From: Porticoccus sp905181945
GTDB lineage: Bacteria > Pseudomonadota > Gammaproteobacteria > Pseudomonadales > Porticoccaceae
Length of the DNA stretch: 64,000 nt
NCBI RefSeq assembly: GCF_047729555.1
Contig: NZ_CP159825.1
Location: 806,001-870,000, forward strand
Direction of reading: 5' to 3'
Part shown: in pieces, positions 25,331 to 34,270 of the stretch
Numbering within the stretch: the stretch's first letter is position 1
Layout of the letters: each line of letters begins with the position of its first letter
Program-made: the position numbers and the translations under genes
Notes under the pieces: generated by a model
What the model was told of the DNA's origin: nothing
Database searches by the model: none
Seen by the model: the letters and a program-made list of their open reading frames with translations, nothing else

Positions 25331-27124
25331 TTAATCAATTGCTTTAATTGTATTTTTAAGTAGCACGCCACCGAAAACATTCATAATATCACGCACATTA
25401 GGGTCAGACTGAAGATTTTCTGTGGCCTCTGTCTGTTTCTCCTCTTGCAGTCTTGCACGACGAGATTGAGGAGTCTCAGTTACAACCACGCCAACTTCAA
25501 TTGCAACATTAACAGGCGTCCCAAAATATACTGAAAGTTCCACAGCAAGGCGGCCCTCATGAGCAGGGCCATAGATTGCACTTTGACTTTCATCTAACAC
25601 AAAAAATAGGTCTACGCCTTGGACTGCGGTCAACGCTAAATTAGCAGCGATATTTTTCAGGAGGCCTCCTATGGTCAACCCCTCGTAAATTTTAAACCAC
25701 GTCTCTGCAGAAGCGTGTTCCAACAAGACCTTGCTCGAAACATCCACAGTAATGGTTTTTGGTTCCATTACGTCAAGTTCGGCCAACGGTGAAGAATTCT
25801 TCTCATACCCAGAATCAGCTAGCGTGTCAGCAGGCCTCAGTGATTCGACATTATTAGCACCTAAGCTCCCTGATCTCGAATCAGAAGGCTTAGGATCAAT
25901 CTTGGCATCTTCAGGCTTTTTTTCTAGCTCGCTCGCCTCCCTTGGCTCAGTTTTCGGTACGATGGGAACGTCATTCGCAATGACTATGCTTTCATCAGTA
26001 GCTGTTTGCACCTTAACAGGTGGATCAATTTTATTTTCATAAACAGGATGAAAGGCTAGCATTCGCAGCATAACCATCTCGAATCCTATTCTCGGCTCTG
26101 GAGCCAATGGCAGGTCACGCCGTCCTAGCAAAGCGATCTGATAAAATAATTGCACATCTTCTGAGCTTAGATTACCAGCAATCTCCAAGACAAGATCCTT
26201 ATCTCCTTGCCTGTTATCAATAGCACCAGGGATTGCTTGGGCTACAGCCACTCGGTGCAGTAAAGATAACAGGTCACCCAAGGCAGTACTGTAGTCTGGC
26301 GCAAGTTCTGACATTTTTTGAATTGACGTCATTATTCCCGGTCCATCTCTATGTATCAGCCCTCTTGTTATTTCTGCAATCACCGCAAGATCAATAGAGC
26401 CCAACATATTAGAGATATCAAACTCTGTTAGCTTTCCTCCACCGTAGGATATAGCCTGATCGGTTAGACTCAATGCGTCCCGCATACTTCCATCTGCCGC
26501 TCTAGCTAGCGACCAGAGTCCTGGCTCCTCAAAAATAATCTTTTCTTTGCCTAAAATATACTTTAGGTGCTCAACAATAATCTCGGGGCTAATATTCTTA
26601 AGATTAAACTGCAGGCAACGCGACAAAATAGTGACAGGCAACTTTTGCGGATCAGTGGTAGCAAACAAGAACTTCACATGGGCTGGCGGCTCTTCTAGCG
26701 TCTTTAGCAAAGCATTAAAGCTATGCGTAGAGAGCATATGTACCTCGTCTATCAAGTACACTTTAAATCGCCCAACAGATGGGGCGTACTGAACATTCTC
26801 TAAAAGCTCGCGGGTATCATCAACCTTTGTTCTTGATGCCGCATCAACTTCTATCAAATCAAGAAAACGTCCTTCAGCTATTGAAATACAAGCGCTGCAG
26901 GTCTCACAAGGGGATGAGCTTACTCCTTGTTCACAATTAAGGCATTTCGCAAGAATTCTAGCGATAGTTGTCTTACCAACACCGCGAGTCCCTGTAAACA
27001 AATACGCATGATGCAGTCGATCCTGGTCAAGCGCATTGATGAGAGTGCGGAGCACATGCTCCTGCCCAGCCATTTCACTAAAAATACGTGGTCGCCATTT
27101 GCGAGCCAGGACCTGATAAGTCAT
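25331..27124 (-). CDS. dnaX: DNA polymerase III subunits tau and gamma
   Basis: 597 aa for full-length tau. Clamp-loader ATPase: Walker A GTRGVGKTTIA near residue 45, zinc module with CLNC...CETCSAC near 64-79, Walker B DEVHMLS near 126 and sensor 1 FATTDPQKLP near 153. A Pro/Glu/Lys/Ser-rich linker (about 370-440) precedes the C-terminal domain that contacts polymerase alpha and DnaB. The linker holds a -1 frameshift cassette (25860-25943) predicted to give a 404-residue gamma protein. The start MTYQVLARKWRP is the family norm. ttcA lies upstream (84 bp), recR downstream. Confidence 0.97.
   Translation of the reverse strand: MTYQVLARKWRPRIFSEMAGQEHVLRTLINALDQDRLHHAYLFTGTRGVGKTTIARILAKCLNCEQGVSSSPCETCSACISIAEGRFLDLIEVDAASRTKVDDTRELLENVQYAPSVGRFKVYLIDEVHMLSTHSFNALLKTLEEPPAHVKFLFATTDPQKLPVTILSRCLQFNLKNISPEIIVEHLKYILGKEKIIFEEPGLWSLARAADGSMRDALSLTDQAISYGGGKLTEFDISNMLGSIDLAVIAEITRGLIHRDGPGIMTSIQKMSELAPDYSTALGDLLSLLHRVAVAQAIPGAIDNRQGDKDLVLEIAGNLSSEDVQLFYQIALLGRRDLPLAPEPRIGFEMVMLRMLAFHPVYENKIDPPVKVQTATDESIVIANDVPIVPKTEPREASELEKKPEDAKIDPKPSDSRSGSLGANNVESLRPADTLADSGYEKNSSPLAELDVMEPKTITVDVSSKVLLEHASAETWFKIYEGLTIGGLLKNIAANLALTAVQGVDLFFVLDESQSAIYGPAHEGRLAVELSVYFGTPVNVAIEVGVVVTETPQSRRARLQEEKQTEATENLQSDPNVRDIMNVFGGVLLKNTIKAID
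25860..25943 (-). promoter_or_regulatory. Programmed -1 ribosomal frameshift cassette for the DnaX gamma subunit
   Basis: Reading the minus strand: AAGGGAGG (25943-25936), an internal Shine-Dalgarno-like stimulator; the slippery heptamer A AAA AAG (25922-25916) in the correct phase (GAA AAA AAG in the tau frame); in the -1 frame GCC then TGA (stop 25913-25911); then a hairpin at 25894-25860 with arms CCTAAGC/GCTTAGG, two G-T pairs, inner CTGAT/ATCAG and a five-base loop. This mirrors the E. coli dnaX signal, except that the spacer to the hairpin is about 21 bases and the SD spacer about 14. Predicted gamma: 404 aa. Confidence 0.85.
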
Positions 27125-27207
27125 ATATGTGTAACCGAATCGTGTATTAGAACACTCATTTAAAAAAATTATAGAATCAACATGCCAGCACTAAAAAAGA
27201 AAGCAGC

Positions 27208-28065
27208 CTATACAACATTAATCGCGCCAATACGTTCCTCCCTCTCAATCTTTAAGCTTTTGAAGTCAAACAATCCAATATCTGCAAGTTGTGAGGGTGC
27301 CACACTCTTTGTGGCAGAAAAAATACTCTCCAATCGTCCGGGATTTTTTTTCTCCCAGTCCTGAAGCATCTCTTTAATAACTTGTCGCTGCAGATTATCC
27401 TGCGAACCGCATAAGTTGCAAGGGATAATAGGAAACTGCATTTTTTCAGCATATCTCTCCAAATCACTTTCTTTGCAATAGGCTAGCGGGCGAATCACAA
27501 TATTTTTCTTGTCGTCACTTAAAAGTTTGGGTGGCATTGTCTTCAATTTTCCACCATAAAACATATTCAAAAAAAGTGTTTCGATAATATCATCGCGATG
27601 GTGACCTAAAGCAATTTTAGTTGCCCCAATTTCCTGTGCAAAACCATAAAGAGTACCCCTTCTTAAGCGAGAGCAGAGACCACAATATGTTTTGCCCTCA
27701 GGGACAAGGTCAACGACGACGCTATAGGTATCTTTTTCAAGAATATGAAAAGGAACACCAAGTTTGGTTAAATAAGCAGGTAGGACTTTTTCTGGAAATC
27801 CAGGTTGCTTCTGGTCTAAATTGACTACAATGATTTCAAAATTTATGGGGGCAGTTTTCTGGAGATGCAACAGTAGGTCTAGCATGCAATAGGAATCTTT
27901 GCCTCCAGATAGGCAAACCATAATTTTGTCGCCATCTTCAATCATATTGTAATCTGAAATGGCATTGCCAATATTGCGGCGCAAGCGCTTATGTAGCTTA
28001 TTGAGCTCAGGGCGATCTTTACGCAACTCTAATATATTTTGATCTAGTGCAACATCAATATTCAT
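27208..28065 (-). CDS. ttcA: tRNA 2-thiocytidine biosynthesis protein TtcA
   Basis: 285 aa from the Met beginning MNIDVALDQN, 4 bp after the upstream stop codon; a frame extending to 28101 would overlap the dUTPase gene. TtcA thiolates C32 in some tRNAs using ATP and a [4Fe-4S] cluster. Signatures: PP-loop CLSGGKDSYCMLDLL near residue 45, cluster Cys pair CGLCSRLRRG near 110, a third Cys in PCNLCGSQDNLQR near 198, and GHHRDDIIET near 130. Upstream neighbour is an all-alpha dUTPase, downstream dnaX. Confidence 0.95.
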   Translation of the reverse strand: MNIDVALDQNILELRKDRPELNKLHKRLRRNIGNAISDYNMIEDGDKIMVCLSGGKDSYCMLDLLLHLQKTAPINFEIIVVNLDQKQPGFPEKVLPAYLTKLGVPFHILEKDTYSVVVDLVPEGKTYCGLCSRLRRGTLYGFAQEIGATKIALGHHRDDIIETLFLNMFYGGKLKTMPPKLLSDDKKNIVIRPLAYCKESDLERYAEKMQFPIIPCNLCGSQDNLQRQVIKEMLQDWEKKNPGRLESIFSATKSVAPSQLADIGLFDFKSLKIEREERIGAINVV

Positions 28066-28069
28066 GAAT

Positions 28070-28690
28070 TTAGCGTCCACTCTCGGAGTACCGATTCTCA
28101 AGCGCCAGATATAGGTTATCCTTGAAATTTTTGCTGCTTTTATCCATTTCCCCTATTAGCTCTACTAGATGCTCATTGTCTTCTTTTCCAGACCATACTT
28201 TTCGATAGCTTCCATCCTGATAGCCATTATCTTGTCGGAAAAAATTTAACACATTCTTTCCAACATAGCTGACATATAGCTCATCAAAAGTTAGCCCAAT
28301 ACCGGTCATCAGAGATGAGAATCCAGCAATATCAAAACTTTTACTTTGAAGTGTAGCAAAAGTAAAGCTCTCAAGGTCATCACGAAAATCTCCGGATGGT
28401 TTTGAACTCAATAGCTGTTTAGCTATATTGGAAGAGATATCCTCCCTACTGCTAGACTCAAGTAGTAGTATGCTTAAACCGAAATGCCAAATATCAACGA
28501 GCTCTAGCTTTACCTGTTCGGCATCTGGCGTTTGTTTCTTCCACCACTTCCAACCGTAATGATCCATTAGTTCTGCGCATTCAACCCAAATTGCACGATA
28601 CCAGGAGAACTCTTGATTCACCCAATCATCATTCACCTTTCTGTTCATGGCATCTTGCAAATCCAACATTATCAAAATCTGCTCTTTCAT
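28070..28690 (-). CDS. All-alpha (dimeric, MazG-like) dUTPase
   Basis: 206 aa from the ATG preceded by GGAG 8 bases upstream; a frame to 28729 lacks such a site. It should hydrolyse dUTP to dUMP and pyrophosphate, keeping uracil out of DNA. Metal-binding motifs of the family: WVECAELMDHYGWKWWK near residue 35-51 and KLELVDIWHF near 62-71, then further acidic helices and the KNVLNFFRQDNGYQDG loop. This family is unrelated to the trimeric Dut and occurs in phages, Campylobacter and some Pseudomonas-like bacteria. Possibly in one transcript with ttcA. Confidence 0.85.
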   Translation of the reverse strand: MKEQILIMLDLQDAMNRKVNDDWVNQEFSWYRAIWVECAELMDHYGWKWWKKQTPDAEQVKLELVDIWHFGLSILLLESSSREDISSNIAKQLLSSKPSGDFRDDLESFTFATLQSKSFDIAGFSSLMTGIGLTFDELYVSYVGKNVLNFFRQDNGYQDGSYRKVWSGKEDNEHLVELIGEMDKSSKNFKDNLYLALENRYSESGR

Positions 28691-28764
28691 GCTATCGCTC
28701 CATTTTTGGCGCTTATTTTTACAGATCACCTGCTGTCAAATCAATGATTTCAGCAGACAATAGA

Positions 28765-29421
28765 CTAGGGTCTAACAAATTTATTACCATGCTTTTCATC
28801 CCTTATTGTTGTGGGTGGGCCATGTCCAGCAATAACAATAGCGTCTTCATTCAGCGTATAGATGCGCTCACGTATAGAAGCTGTGATCTGCTCAAAATTA
28901 CCTCCAGGAAAATCTGTGCGGCCCACCGCACCCTTAAACAGAGTATCGCCAGCAATCAACAGATTGCTTCTTTCAAACCAAAAACTAGTTGATCCAGGTG
29001 TATGTCCAGGGGTGTGTATAGCAACTCCTCCACAACAACCAAGATCATGATCATCGTTAAGGTAAAAATCAGGATCTGGTAGCTTGACGTCACTAGGAAA
29101 GCCGAACATCGAACACTGCTGCTCCAAACCTTTCCAAAGAGGAAAATCACCCTCATGGAGATAAATAGAGGCTCCTGTAGCCTCTTTGATCTCACCTGCA
29201 GCAAGTATGTGATCGAAATGTGCATGCGTATGAATAATAGCGACTACTTTTAAGTTCAAGTCAGTCAATAGTTCGAGAATAACTCGCGCATCGCCTCCGG
29301 GGTCTACAACTAAAGCCAGCTGACTAACTGGATCGCCGACAATAGTGCAATTACACTGCAAAACTCCAACAGGAAAAGTTCTTATAATATATTTTTCGTT
29401 GACTGGTGTATTCTGTGACAT
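28765..29421 (-). CDS. Metallo-beta-lactamase-fold hydrolase, glyoxalase II-like (YcbL type)
   Basis: 218 aa. Binuclear-metal motif HTHAHFDHI near residue 83, a further metal ligand His in HTPGHTPGSTSFWF near 147, Asp in IAGDTLFKGAVGRTDFPGG near 169, and the last ligand His in IAGHGPPTTI near 203. Length and motif spacing fit YcbL-type thioesterases, shorter than true GloB (no C-terminal HAGH domain). Substrate is probably a glutathione or other thioester; not certain. Leftward, 75 bp before the dUTPase. Confidence 0.88.
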   Translation of the reverse strand: MSQNTPVNEKYIIRTFPVGVLQCNCTIVGDPVSQLALVVDPGGDARVILELLTDLNLKVVAIIHTHAHFDHILAAGEIKEATGASIYLHEGDFPLWKGLEQQCSMFGFPSDVKLPDPDFYLNDDHDLGCCGGVAIHTPGHTPGSTSFWFERSNLLIAGDTLFKGAVGRTDFPGGNFEQITASIRERIYTLNEDAIVIAGHGPPTTIRDEKHGNKFVRP

Positions 29422-29757
29422 ATGGAACCGATCAGAAAACTGTTTAGAAAAAGATCATTTATGTTAGCACAGGATCAAGAATGATTAACCCCAAAACAAT
29501 GAGACCAAGAACTTAAAATCTCCCATATTTATCAAACGCCAAGAGAGTTTAAATCTCATATCAATTGGTAATTGTTGGTTTTAAGTTATAAATTTAATTT
29601 AGATACCTTGTTTTTTTTTTAAAAATCCTTAATGTTGAACCTCTAAAATTAACATGTCGTAATAAGAATCGCCACAAACGCCTTTAGCTTGCGATGAGAG
29701 GCCTAAAAGCGATACATTTAACAGTCTTTAAACACTAAAAATAAGGAGATCTAGTAA
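29422..29757. other. Intergenic region without recognisable gene
   Basis: 336 bp between divergent genes. It contains a ten-T run at 29611-29620 without a convincing upstream stem. Promoters for both sides presumably lie here; none can be called safely. Confidence 0.5.
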
Positions 29758-30318
29758 ATGAAGACCTTTTTTCATATTCTTATTCTTATTTCATCCACTG
29801 TATTCGTATGTCAAATTTTAGCTGAAGCAGCGACCAAGCCCTCTATTGATTGGCGCTCAGCTGAAAGCATAGGTAACCATATAGAAATTCGTCAAGATGC
29901 AGCGCACGGTGAGATAACCTATGGACCAAATTTTTCAACTTCCAATCAATTTCTATCTAAAAATTTTTCAGACATCTATCTAATGCGTATTGTTGATTTA
30001 GAGGGCGCGGACCATTACACAATTTATATAAATGCTCGGTATAATAGTAAGAATTTTAGATCTTATGAAAGCGCTGTGAACGCTCAAGATGAGGCGAAAT
30101 TGCCGCTGCAAGTCCTATCGAAAACAGGCGGAAATTGTTCTATCGCTATATGCCAATATGAAGAAAAGCTGGCTATACCTTTAAACTTTCTCTACTTCTT
30201 TGACGGTTCCGTCTCTGGCCTAAACATCACTATATCTGGAAACAGAAACGACCAAATTAAAATACCTGACGCTTATTTTAAAGCTATGCTAAATGCCATT
30301 CCAGAAGAAAAAATATGA
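29758..30318 (+). CDS. Exported protein of unknown function
   Basis: 186 aa with an ATAAGGAG site about 10 bases before the ATG. Residues 1-25 form a signal peptide (MKTFFHILILISSTVFVCQILAEA). The mature part is mostly beta-type sequence with two close cysteines (NCSIAIC) that could form a disulfide. No family recognised. A second exported gene follows after 70 bp on the same strand. Confidence 0.75.
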   Translation: MKTFFHILILISSTVFVCQILAEAATKPSIDWRSAESIGNHIEIRQDAAHGEITYGPNFSTSNQFLSKNFSDIYLMRIVDLEGADHYTIYINARYNSKNFRSYESAVNAQDEAKLPLQVLSKTGGNCSIAICQYEEKLAIPLNFLYFFDGSVSGLNITISGNRNDQIKIPDAYFKAMLNAIPEEKI

Positions 30319-30388
30319 TCAAATCCGCGTGGTGCTAGACTTATTTTTAGGTTAATCCAAGTTAATATAAAAAATTAAGGAACTGAGT

Positions 30389-30829
30389 ATGAGATTTTTT
30401 CTATTATTGATTTTACTACCATTATCTCAGCTGCATGCCCAACCTATGAGCCCTATCGCCAAAAATTGCGAGCAATGGGACAGTGTTCGCCAGAATCAGT
30501 CCGAACAAGCTACTCTTTACTGGTTAGAAGGATTTTTGTCGGCCTACAATAAGTATGAATATACAGGAAAACATCCTGAAGGGGTTTTACACAGCGCAGA
30601 TCCAAAAGTTATCACAGGCTGGCTAGATGGGTATTGCTTATCCAACCCGCAAAGCAGTCCACAGATAGCAGTAGAGTCATTCATTGATGAAAAAAAGTTA
30701 CCGGTAAAAGCTTGTGCGATAAAAAAATCAAGCGGGCGGCCATGTATCCCTTATGAGGAAGATTTACCAGAAAATTTATTAGAGACAGACAGCCTTAACA
30801 AAAAAATTAAATGGAAATTTTGGGAATAA
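30389..30829 (+). CDS. Exported small protein, HdeA/Rap1a-like pattern
   Basis: 146 aa. Residues 1-18 are a signal peptide (MRFFLLLILLPLSQLHAQ), with AAGGA 8 bases upstream of the ATG. The mature segment has CEQW, YWLEGFLSAYN and WLDGYCLSNP, a pattern that resembles small periplasmic helical proteins of the HdeA / Rap1a type, in which the two Cys bond. The tail carries a second Cys pair (KACAIKKSSGRPC). The family link is a visual resemblance only. Pairs with the preceding exported gene. Confidence 0.7.
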   Translation: MRFFLLLILLPLSQLHAQPMSPIAKNCEQWDSVRQNQSEQATLYWLEGFLSAYNKYEYTGKHPEGVLHSADPKVITGWLDGYCLSNPQSSPQIAVESFIDEKKLPVKACAIKKSSGRPCIPYEEDLPENLLETDSLNKKIKWKFWE

Positions 30830-30872
30830 TTTTTTAAAACGACTCTGCAATAACCAAGCAGAAAGCTAAAAA

Positions 30873-31313
30873 TTATGTATAAAGTTCGTTTTCCGGACAA
30901 GCGAACTTGCTTACCGCTGCCAATAATCTACGACAAGTAATTTGTCCAACCAGCTTACCATTATCCAATACTGGTCGACGGCGATGGCCTTTGCTGAGCA
31001 TGTCAGCGGCCACATCTACTATATCCGCATGCAGCTCACAAGAATCGATATTTGTGGTCATAAACTCAACAACACTACCATAGCCGCTTCCTCCGGATCT
31101 ACAGCCGTCGTTATAGGTTGCACCAAGGACAGCTCGCATACAGTCAAGCTCAGATAAGACTCCCACTAGATGTCCATTATTATCAACCACACAGACACCA
31201 GAGATCTTATTTTTAATAATAACATCAATGGCATGAAATATATTTTCATCTGGCCGGATCGTCACCGGATTGGATAGTAGATAATCACACAAATCAACTG
31301 AACGTAAAGGCAT
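30873..31313 (-). CDS. Tandem CBS-domain protein
   Basis: 146 aa made of two CBS motifs: about residues 10-65 (NPVTIRPDENIFHAIDVI ... GVCVVDNNGHLVGVLSE) and 83-140 (MTTNIDSCELHADIVDVAA ... RRPVLDNGKLVGQITCR). CBS pairs bind adenosine nucleotides and sense energy state. A GGAG site lies 6 bases before the ATG. It lies 27 bp after nuoN on the same strand, so it may be the last gene of the nuo transcript. Confidence 0.9.
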   Translation of the reverse strand: MPLRSVDLCDYLLSNPVTIRPDENIFHAIDVIIKNKISGVCVVDNNGHLVGVLSELDCMRAVLGATYNDGCRSGGSGYGSVVEFMTTNIDSCELHADIVDVAADMLSKGHRRRPVLDNGKLVGQITCRRLLAAVSKFACPENELYT

Positions 31314-31340
31314 AATATTCTCCCTACCTTTTTGGTTTCA

Positions 31341-32756
31341 CTAGAGCCCGCCGGCAAAAGCGATAAATGGTTGCGGCCAACTACCCAGCATTAAAATCAA
31401 TACCGTTAGCAATAGTGCTGTTATATCTCCAGAGCGATCCCTAAACCCGATATCATTGCCAGACGTCTTGCTCATAGAAAAAATAATTCTCAGATAATAA
31501 TAAATACCGATAGCACTACCGATAACCAGCGCACTCAACAAAAACCAATGGGACCCCTGAATAGCGACATTAATCACAAAAAACTTAGCCATGAACCCTG
31601 CGGTAAGGGGTATGCCTGCAAATGAAAGCATCGCTATAGTAAGGGCGGTCGCCTGAATTTTATTCCTCCAAAAAAGTCCCTCAAATTCTGAAATCTGGCT
31701 TTTTTGTTGATCTTCTCTAGAGACTCTGGCTATCACGGTAAATGCTCCAAGCGTAGTCAATATGTAAGCTGCTAAATAAAAGGTTACCGCCTCGCTCGCC
31801 ATCTCGCTGCCAGTGAGTGCAATCAGTACGATTAACAGGTAGCCAAAATGAGCAATCGATGAGTAAGCCAATAAGCGTTTGATATCCTCTTGCAGTAGAG
31901 CGAGCAAGTTGCCAATCAGCATTGAAAAGGCTGCCAGTACAGAGAGCGCCAAAATCAAAGACTCGTATTGATGCAACTCAGCATCCATATAGATACGAGC
32001 CAGTGCGACGAAGACCGCCCCTTTTGATACGGTTGCAAGAAATCCCGTCACGGGTGTCGGTGCACCCTGATAAACATCAGGCGTCCACATATGAAATGGT
32101 ACTAAGGATAATTTAAAAGCAATACCTGCTGTAACCATAGCGGTGCCGGCCATCACTAATAGAGGGTTACTAATATAGGCAAGAGCCGCTTTTTCACCAA
32201 TTCCTTTATAGCTTAACTCGCCAGTTGCAGCGTAAAGCAACGCAAACCCGAACAATAAAATTGCTGAGGCGCACCCTGACAATACCAAATATTTAACTGC
32301 CGCTTCGAGGGGTAAAAGCCCTTTTTTTGGGAAAGCAATCATCGCATAAAGAGCGACCCCCATTAGCTCCATACCTAGCAACAGAGAGGCCATATGGCTA
32401 GATTGAATCAAAATTACAGCTCCAAGAGCTGATAACACTAACAAAAGGTAATATTCTTCTTTGCTCCCCCCTTCCGAGGAAAAACTATCCTGTGAAAGCA
32501 CCACTGTAACCAGAGATGCAAGCAGCACAAGCGCGGTAAAAAATAATCCCCAATTGTCTACTTGTAGTAAAATTGTCACAGGTTGCGAAAAGTCTCTGGC
32601 ATATCCAGCGCCCCATAAAGCCAACAATATTCCTACTACAGTAATAATCCATGTCGCCTTCTCATCACGCTTTATGGAGGCCTGGATCATCAAAACTATA
32701 GCCGTCAAGCTCAGCATCAGTATCGGCATTAACGCCTGCATCTGGCTTCCGTTCAT
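31341..32756 (-). CDS. nuoN: NADH-quinone oxidoreductase subunit N
   Basis: 471 aa polytopic membrane protein, one of three antiporter-like proton-pumping subunits of complex I. Typical features: the conserved Lys/Glu helices (MELMGVALYAMIAF with Glu near residue 130, PFHMWTPDVYQGAPTPV near 222, LLAYSSIAHFGYLL near 295). GGAGG lies 6 bases before the ATG, which overlaps the end of nuoM by 4 bp (ATGA type). Last of the core nuo genes. Confidence 0.97.
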   Translation of the reverse strand: MNGSQMQALMPILMLSLTAIVLMIQASIKRDEKATWIITVVGILLALWGAGYARDFSQPVTILLQVDNWGLFFTALVLLASLVTVVLSQDSFSSEGGSKEEYYLLLVLSALGAVILIQSSHMASLLLGMELMGVALYAMIAFPKKGLLPLEAAVKYLVLSGCASAILLFGFALLYAATGELSYKGIGEKAALAYISNPLLVMAGTAMVTAGIAFKLSLVPFHMWTPDVYQGAPTPVTGFLATVSKGAVFVALARIYMDAELHQYESLILALSVLAAFSMLIGNLLALLQEDIKRLLAYSSIAHFGYLLIVLIALTGSEMASEAVTFYLAAYILTTLGAFTVIARVSREDQQKSQISEFEGLFWRNKIQATALTIAMLSFAGIPLTAGFMAKFFVINVAIQGSHWFLLSALVIGSAIGIYYYLRIIFSMSKTSGNDIGFRDRSGDITALLLTVLILMLGSWPQPFIAFAGGL

Positions 32757-34270
32757 AAGGAACCTCCTGTCACGATGCTCGAGAAACTAATCAGGCTTTC
32801 TACCACTGGGCGAGAAATATCTAATATCGGCTGCGGGTAGATACCCAATACAATGAGTGCAGTCATCATCACAGCCATGGTCAGCATTTCTCTTGTCCCA
32901 AAATCTACCAGCTGGCGTGTTTCGTCAGGCTCACCTTGAAATGATCGCTGCATCAATAATAGCGAATAGGCGGCACCGGTGATCAAACCAAGCGCTGCGA
33001 TAACGGCAAGCAAGCGGTCCACTTGAAAAAGGCCTAGTAGTACCAAAAATTCGGCAACAAAGTTACCTAAACCAGGAAGCCCAAGAGATGCTACTATAAA
33101 AAACATGGCTATAGCGCCCATACGCGGCATATTCTGCCATAAGCCACCCATCTCACGCATATCCCTAGTATGCAAGCGCTCTTGAAGTGAGCCTGCAATC
33201 ATAAACAATGCCGCTGTGCTGAATCCATGCGCGACCATTTGCATAACCGCTCCCTGTAGTGCCAAGATATTCCAGGCATACACTCCAAGGAGAACAAAGC
33301 CCATATGGCTCACGCTACTGTAGGCAACCAAGCGCTTAAAATCCGTTTGACCGAAAGCCAAAATTGCCCCATAAATAACTCCGGCAACACCTAGCCAGAG
33401 GGCAACAGGAGCAAACTCCATTGACGCCTGAGGGAATAAAGGTACAGCAAAACGAATCAACCCATAAGCGCCAGTTTTGAGTAATATTCCTGCAAGAATG
33501 ACACTACCGGCGGTGGGTGCCTGAGTATGAGCATCTGGCAGCCAGGTGTGAAAAGGAAACCCAGGAAGCTTAACAACAAAAGCGACAAAGAAACCGAGCA
33601 TCAACCAAAATGCAGTTTGTGCGGCAATTTGAGCGCTCAGCAGGTCGAAATAACTAAAGGTCCAAACACCAGTATTACCATGATGAATTACGACCAATGC
33701 CAATATAGAAACCAGCATCAAAAGACCGCTAGCCTGAGTAAAAATAAAGAATTTCATGGCTGCGTAACCGCGATTTTCGTGGCCCCAAATAGCAATCATA
33801 AAATACATCGGGATTAACATAACCTCCCAAAATAAAAAAAACAGGAACAAATCTAGAGCCATGAAGACACCAAGAACACCAGCCAGCGTCCATAGTAGAT
33901 TGGCTTCAAAAAAACCTTGTCGAACTTTGATATCTGTCCATGAGGCGCTTACTGCCACAGCACCTAATATCAATGTCAGCAAAACCATCAGCATGCTTAA
34001 CCCATCTAAGGCTAATTCAATTTTAATACCAAAAGCCGGAATCCACTCAACACTATAATACATCAACCAGGTTTCCGGATCGCTGGGCACGGGTGCCTGT
34101 AGCGTCTCCAGCTGGGGAATAGTCGAAAGCGCTATCAGTAGATAAATTAAATCAATAATAACTACTGCCAAAGCTACCTTACGAGGCACATCGGCACCCA
34201 GTCGCTCCGAAAATATCGCAACAACCCCTCCAATCAGTAGAATGAGTATCAAATTAATCATTAGCATCAA
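32753..34270 (-). CDS. nuoM: NADH-quinone oxidoreductase subunit M
   Basis: 505 aa, about 14 membrane helices, antiporter-like proton-pumping subunit. Signatures: FFLFWEVMLIPMYFMIAIWG with the key Glu near residue 145, PFHTWLPDAHTQAPTAGSVI near 240, and KRLVAYSSVSHMGFVLLG near 315. Start and end overlap nuoL and nuoN by 4 bp each, typical coupled translation. Confidence 0.97.
   Translation of the reverse strand: MMLMINLILILLIGGVVAIFSERLGADVPRKVALAVVIIDLIYLLIALSTIPQLETLQAPVPSDPETWLMYYSVEWIPAFGIKIELALDGLSMLMVLLTLILGAVAVSASWTDIKVRQGFFEANLLWTLAGVLGVFMALDLFLFFLFWEVMLIPMYFMIAIWGHENRGYAAMKFFIFTQASGLLMLVSILALVVIHHGNTGVWTFSYFDLLSAQIAAQTAFWLMLGFFVAFVVKLPGFPFHTWLPDAHTQAPTAGSVILAGILLKTGAYGLIRFAVPLFPQASMEFAPVALWLGVAGVIYGAILAFGQTDFKRLVAYSSVSHMGFVLLGVYAWNILALQGAVMQMVAHGFSTAALFMIAGSLQERLHTRDMREMGGLWQNMPRMGAIAMFFIVASLGLPGLGNFVAEFLVLLGLFQVDRLLAVIAALGLITGAAYSLLLMQRSFQGEPDETRQLVDFGTREMLTMAVMMTALIVLGIYPQPILDISRPVVESLISFSSIVTGGSL

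Noticed and set aside
27182..27364. 60-codon plus-strand frame at the ttcA 3' end
   Set aside because: Antisense overlap with ttcA and no supporting signals.
29611..29620. Ten-T run as a terminator of the exported genes or hydrolase
   Set aside because: No GC-rich stem precedes it on either strand and both flanking genes are transcribed away from it.
30844..30862. TCTGC/GCAGA stem as terminator between the exported gene and the CBS gene
   Set aside because: Only 5-bp arms with a 9-base loop and a poor T stretch; too weak to list.
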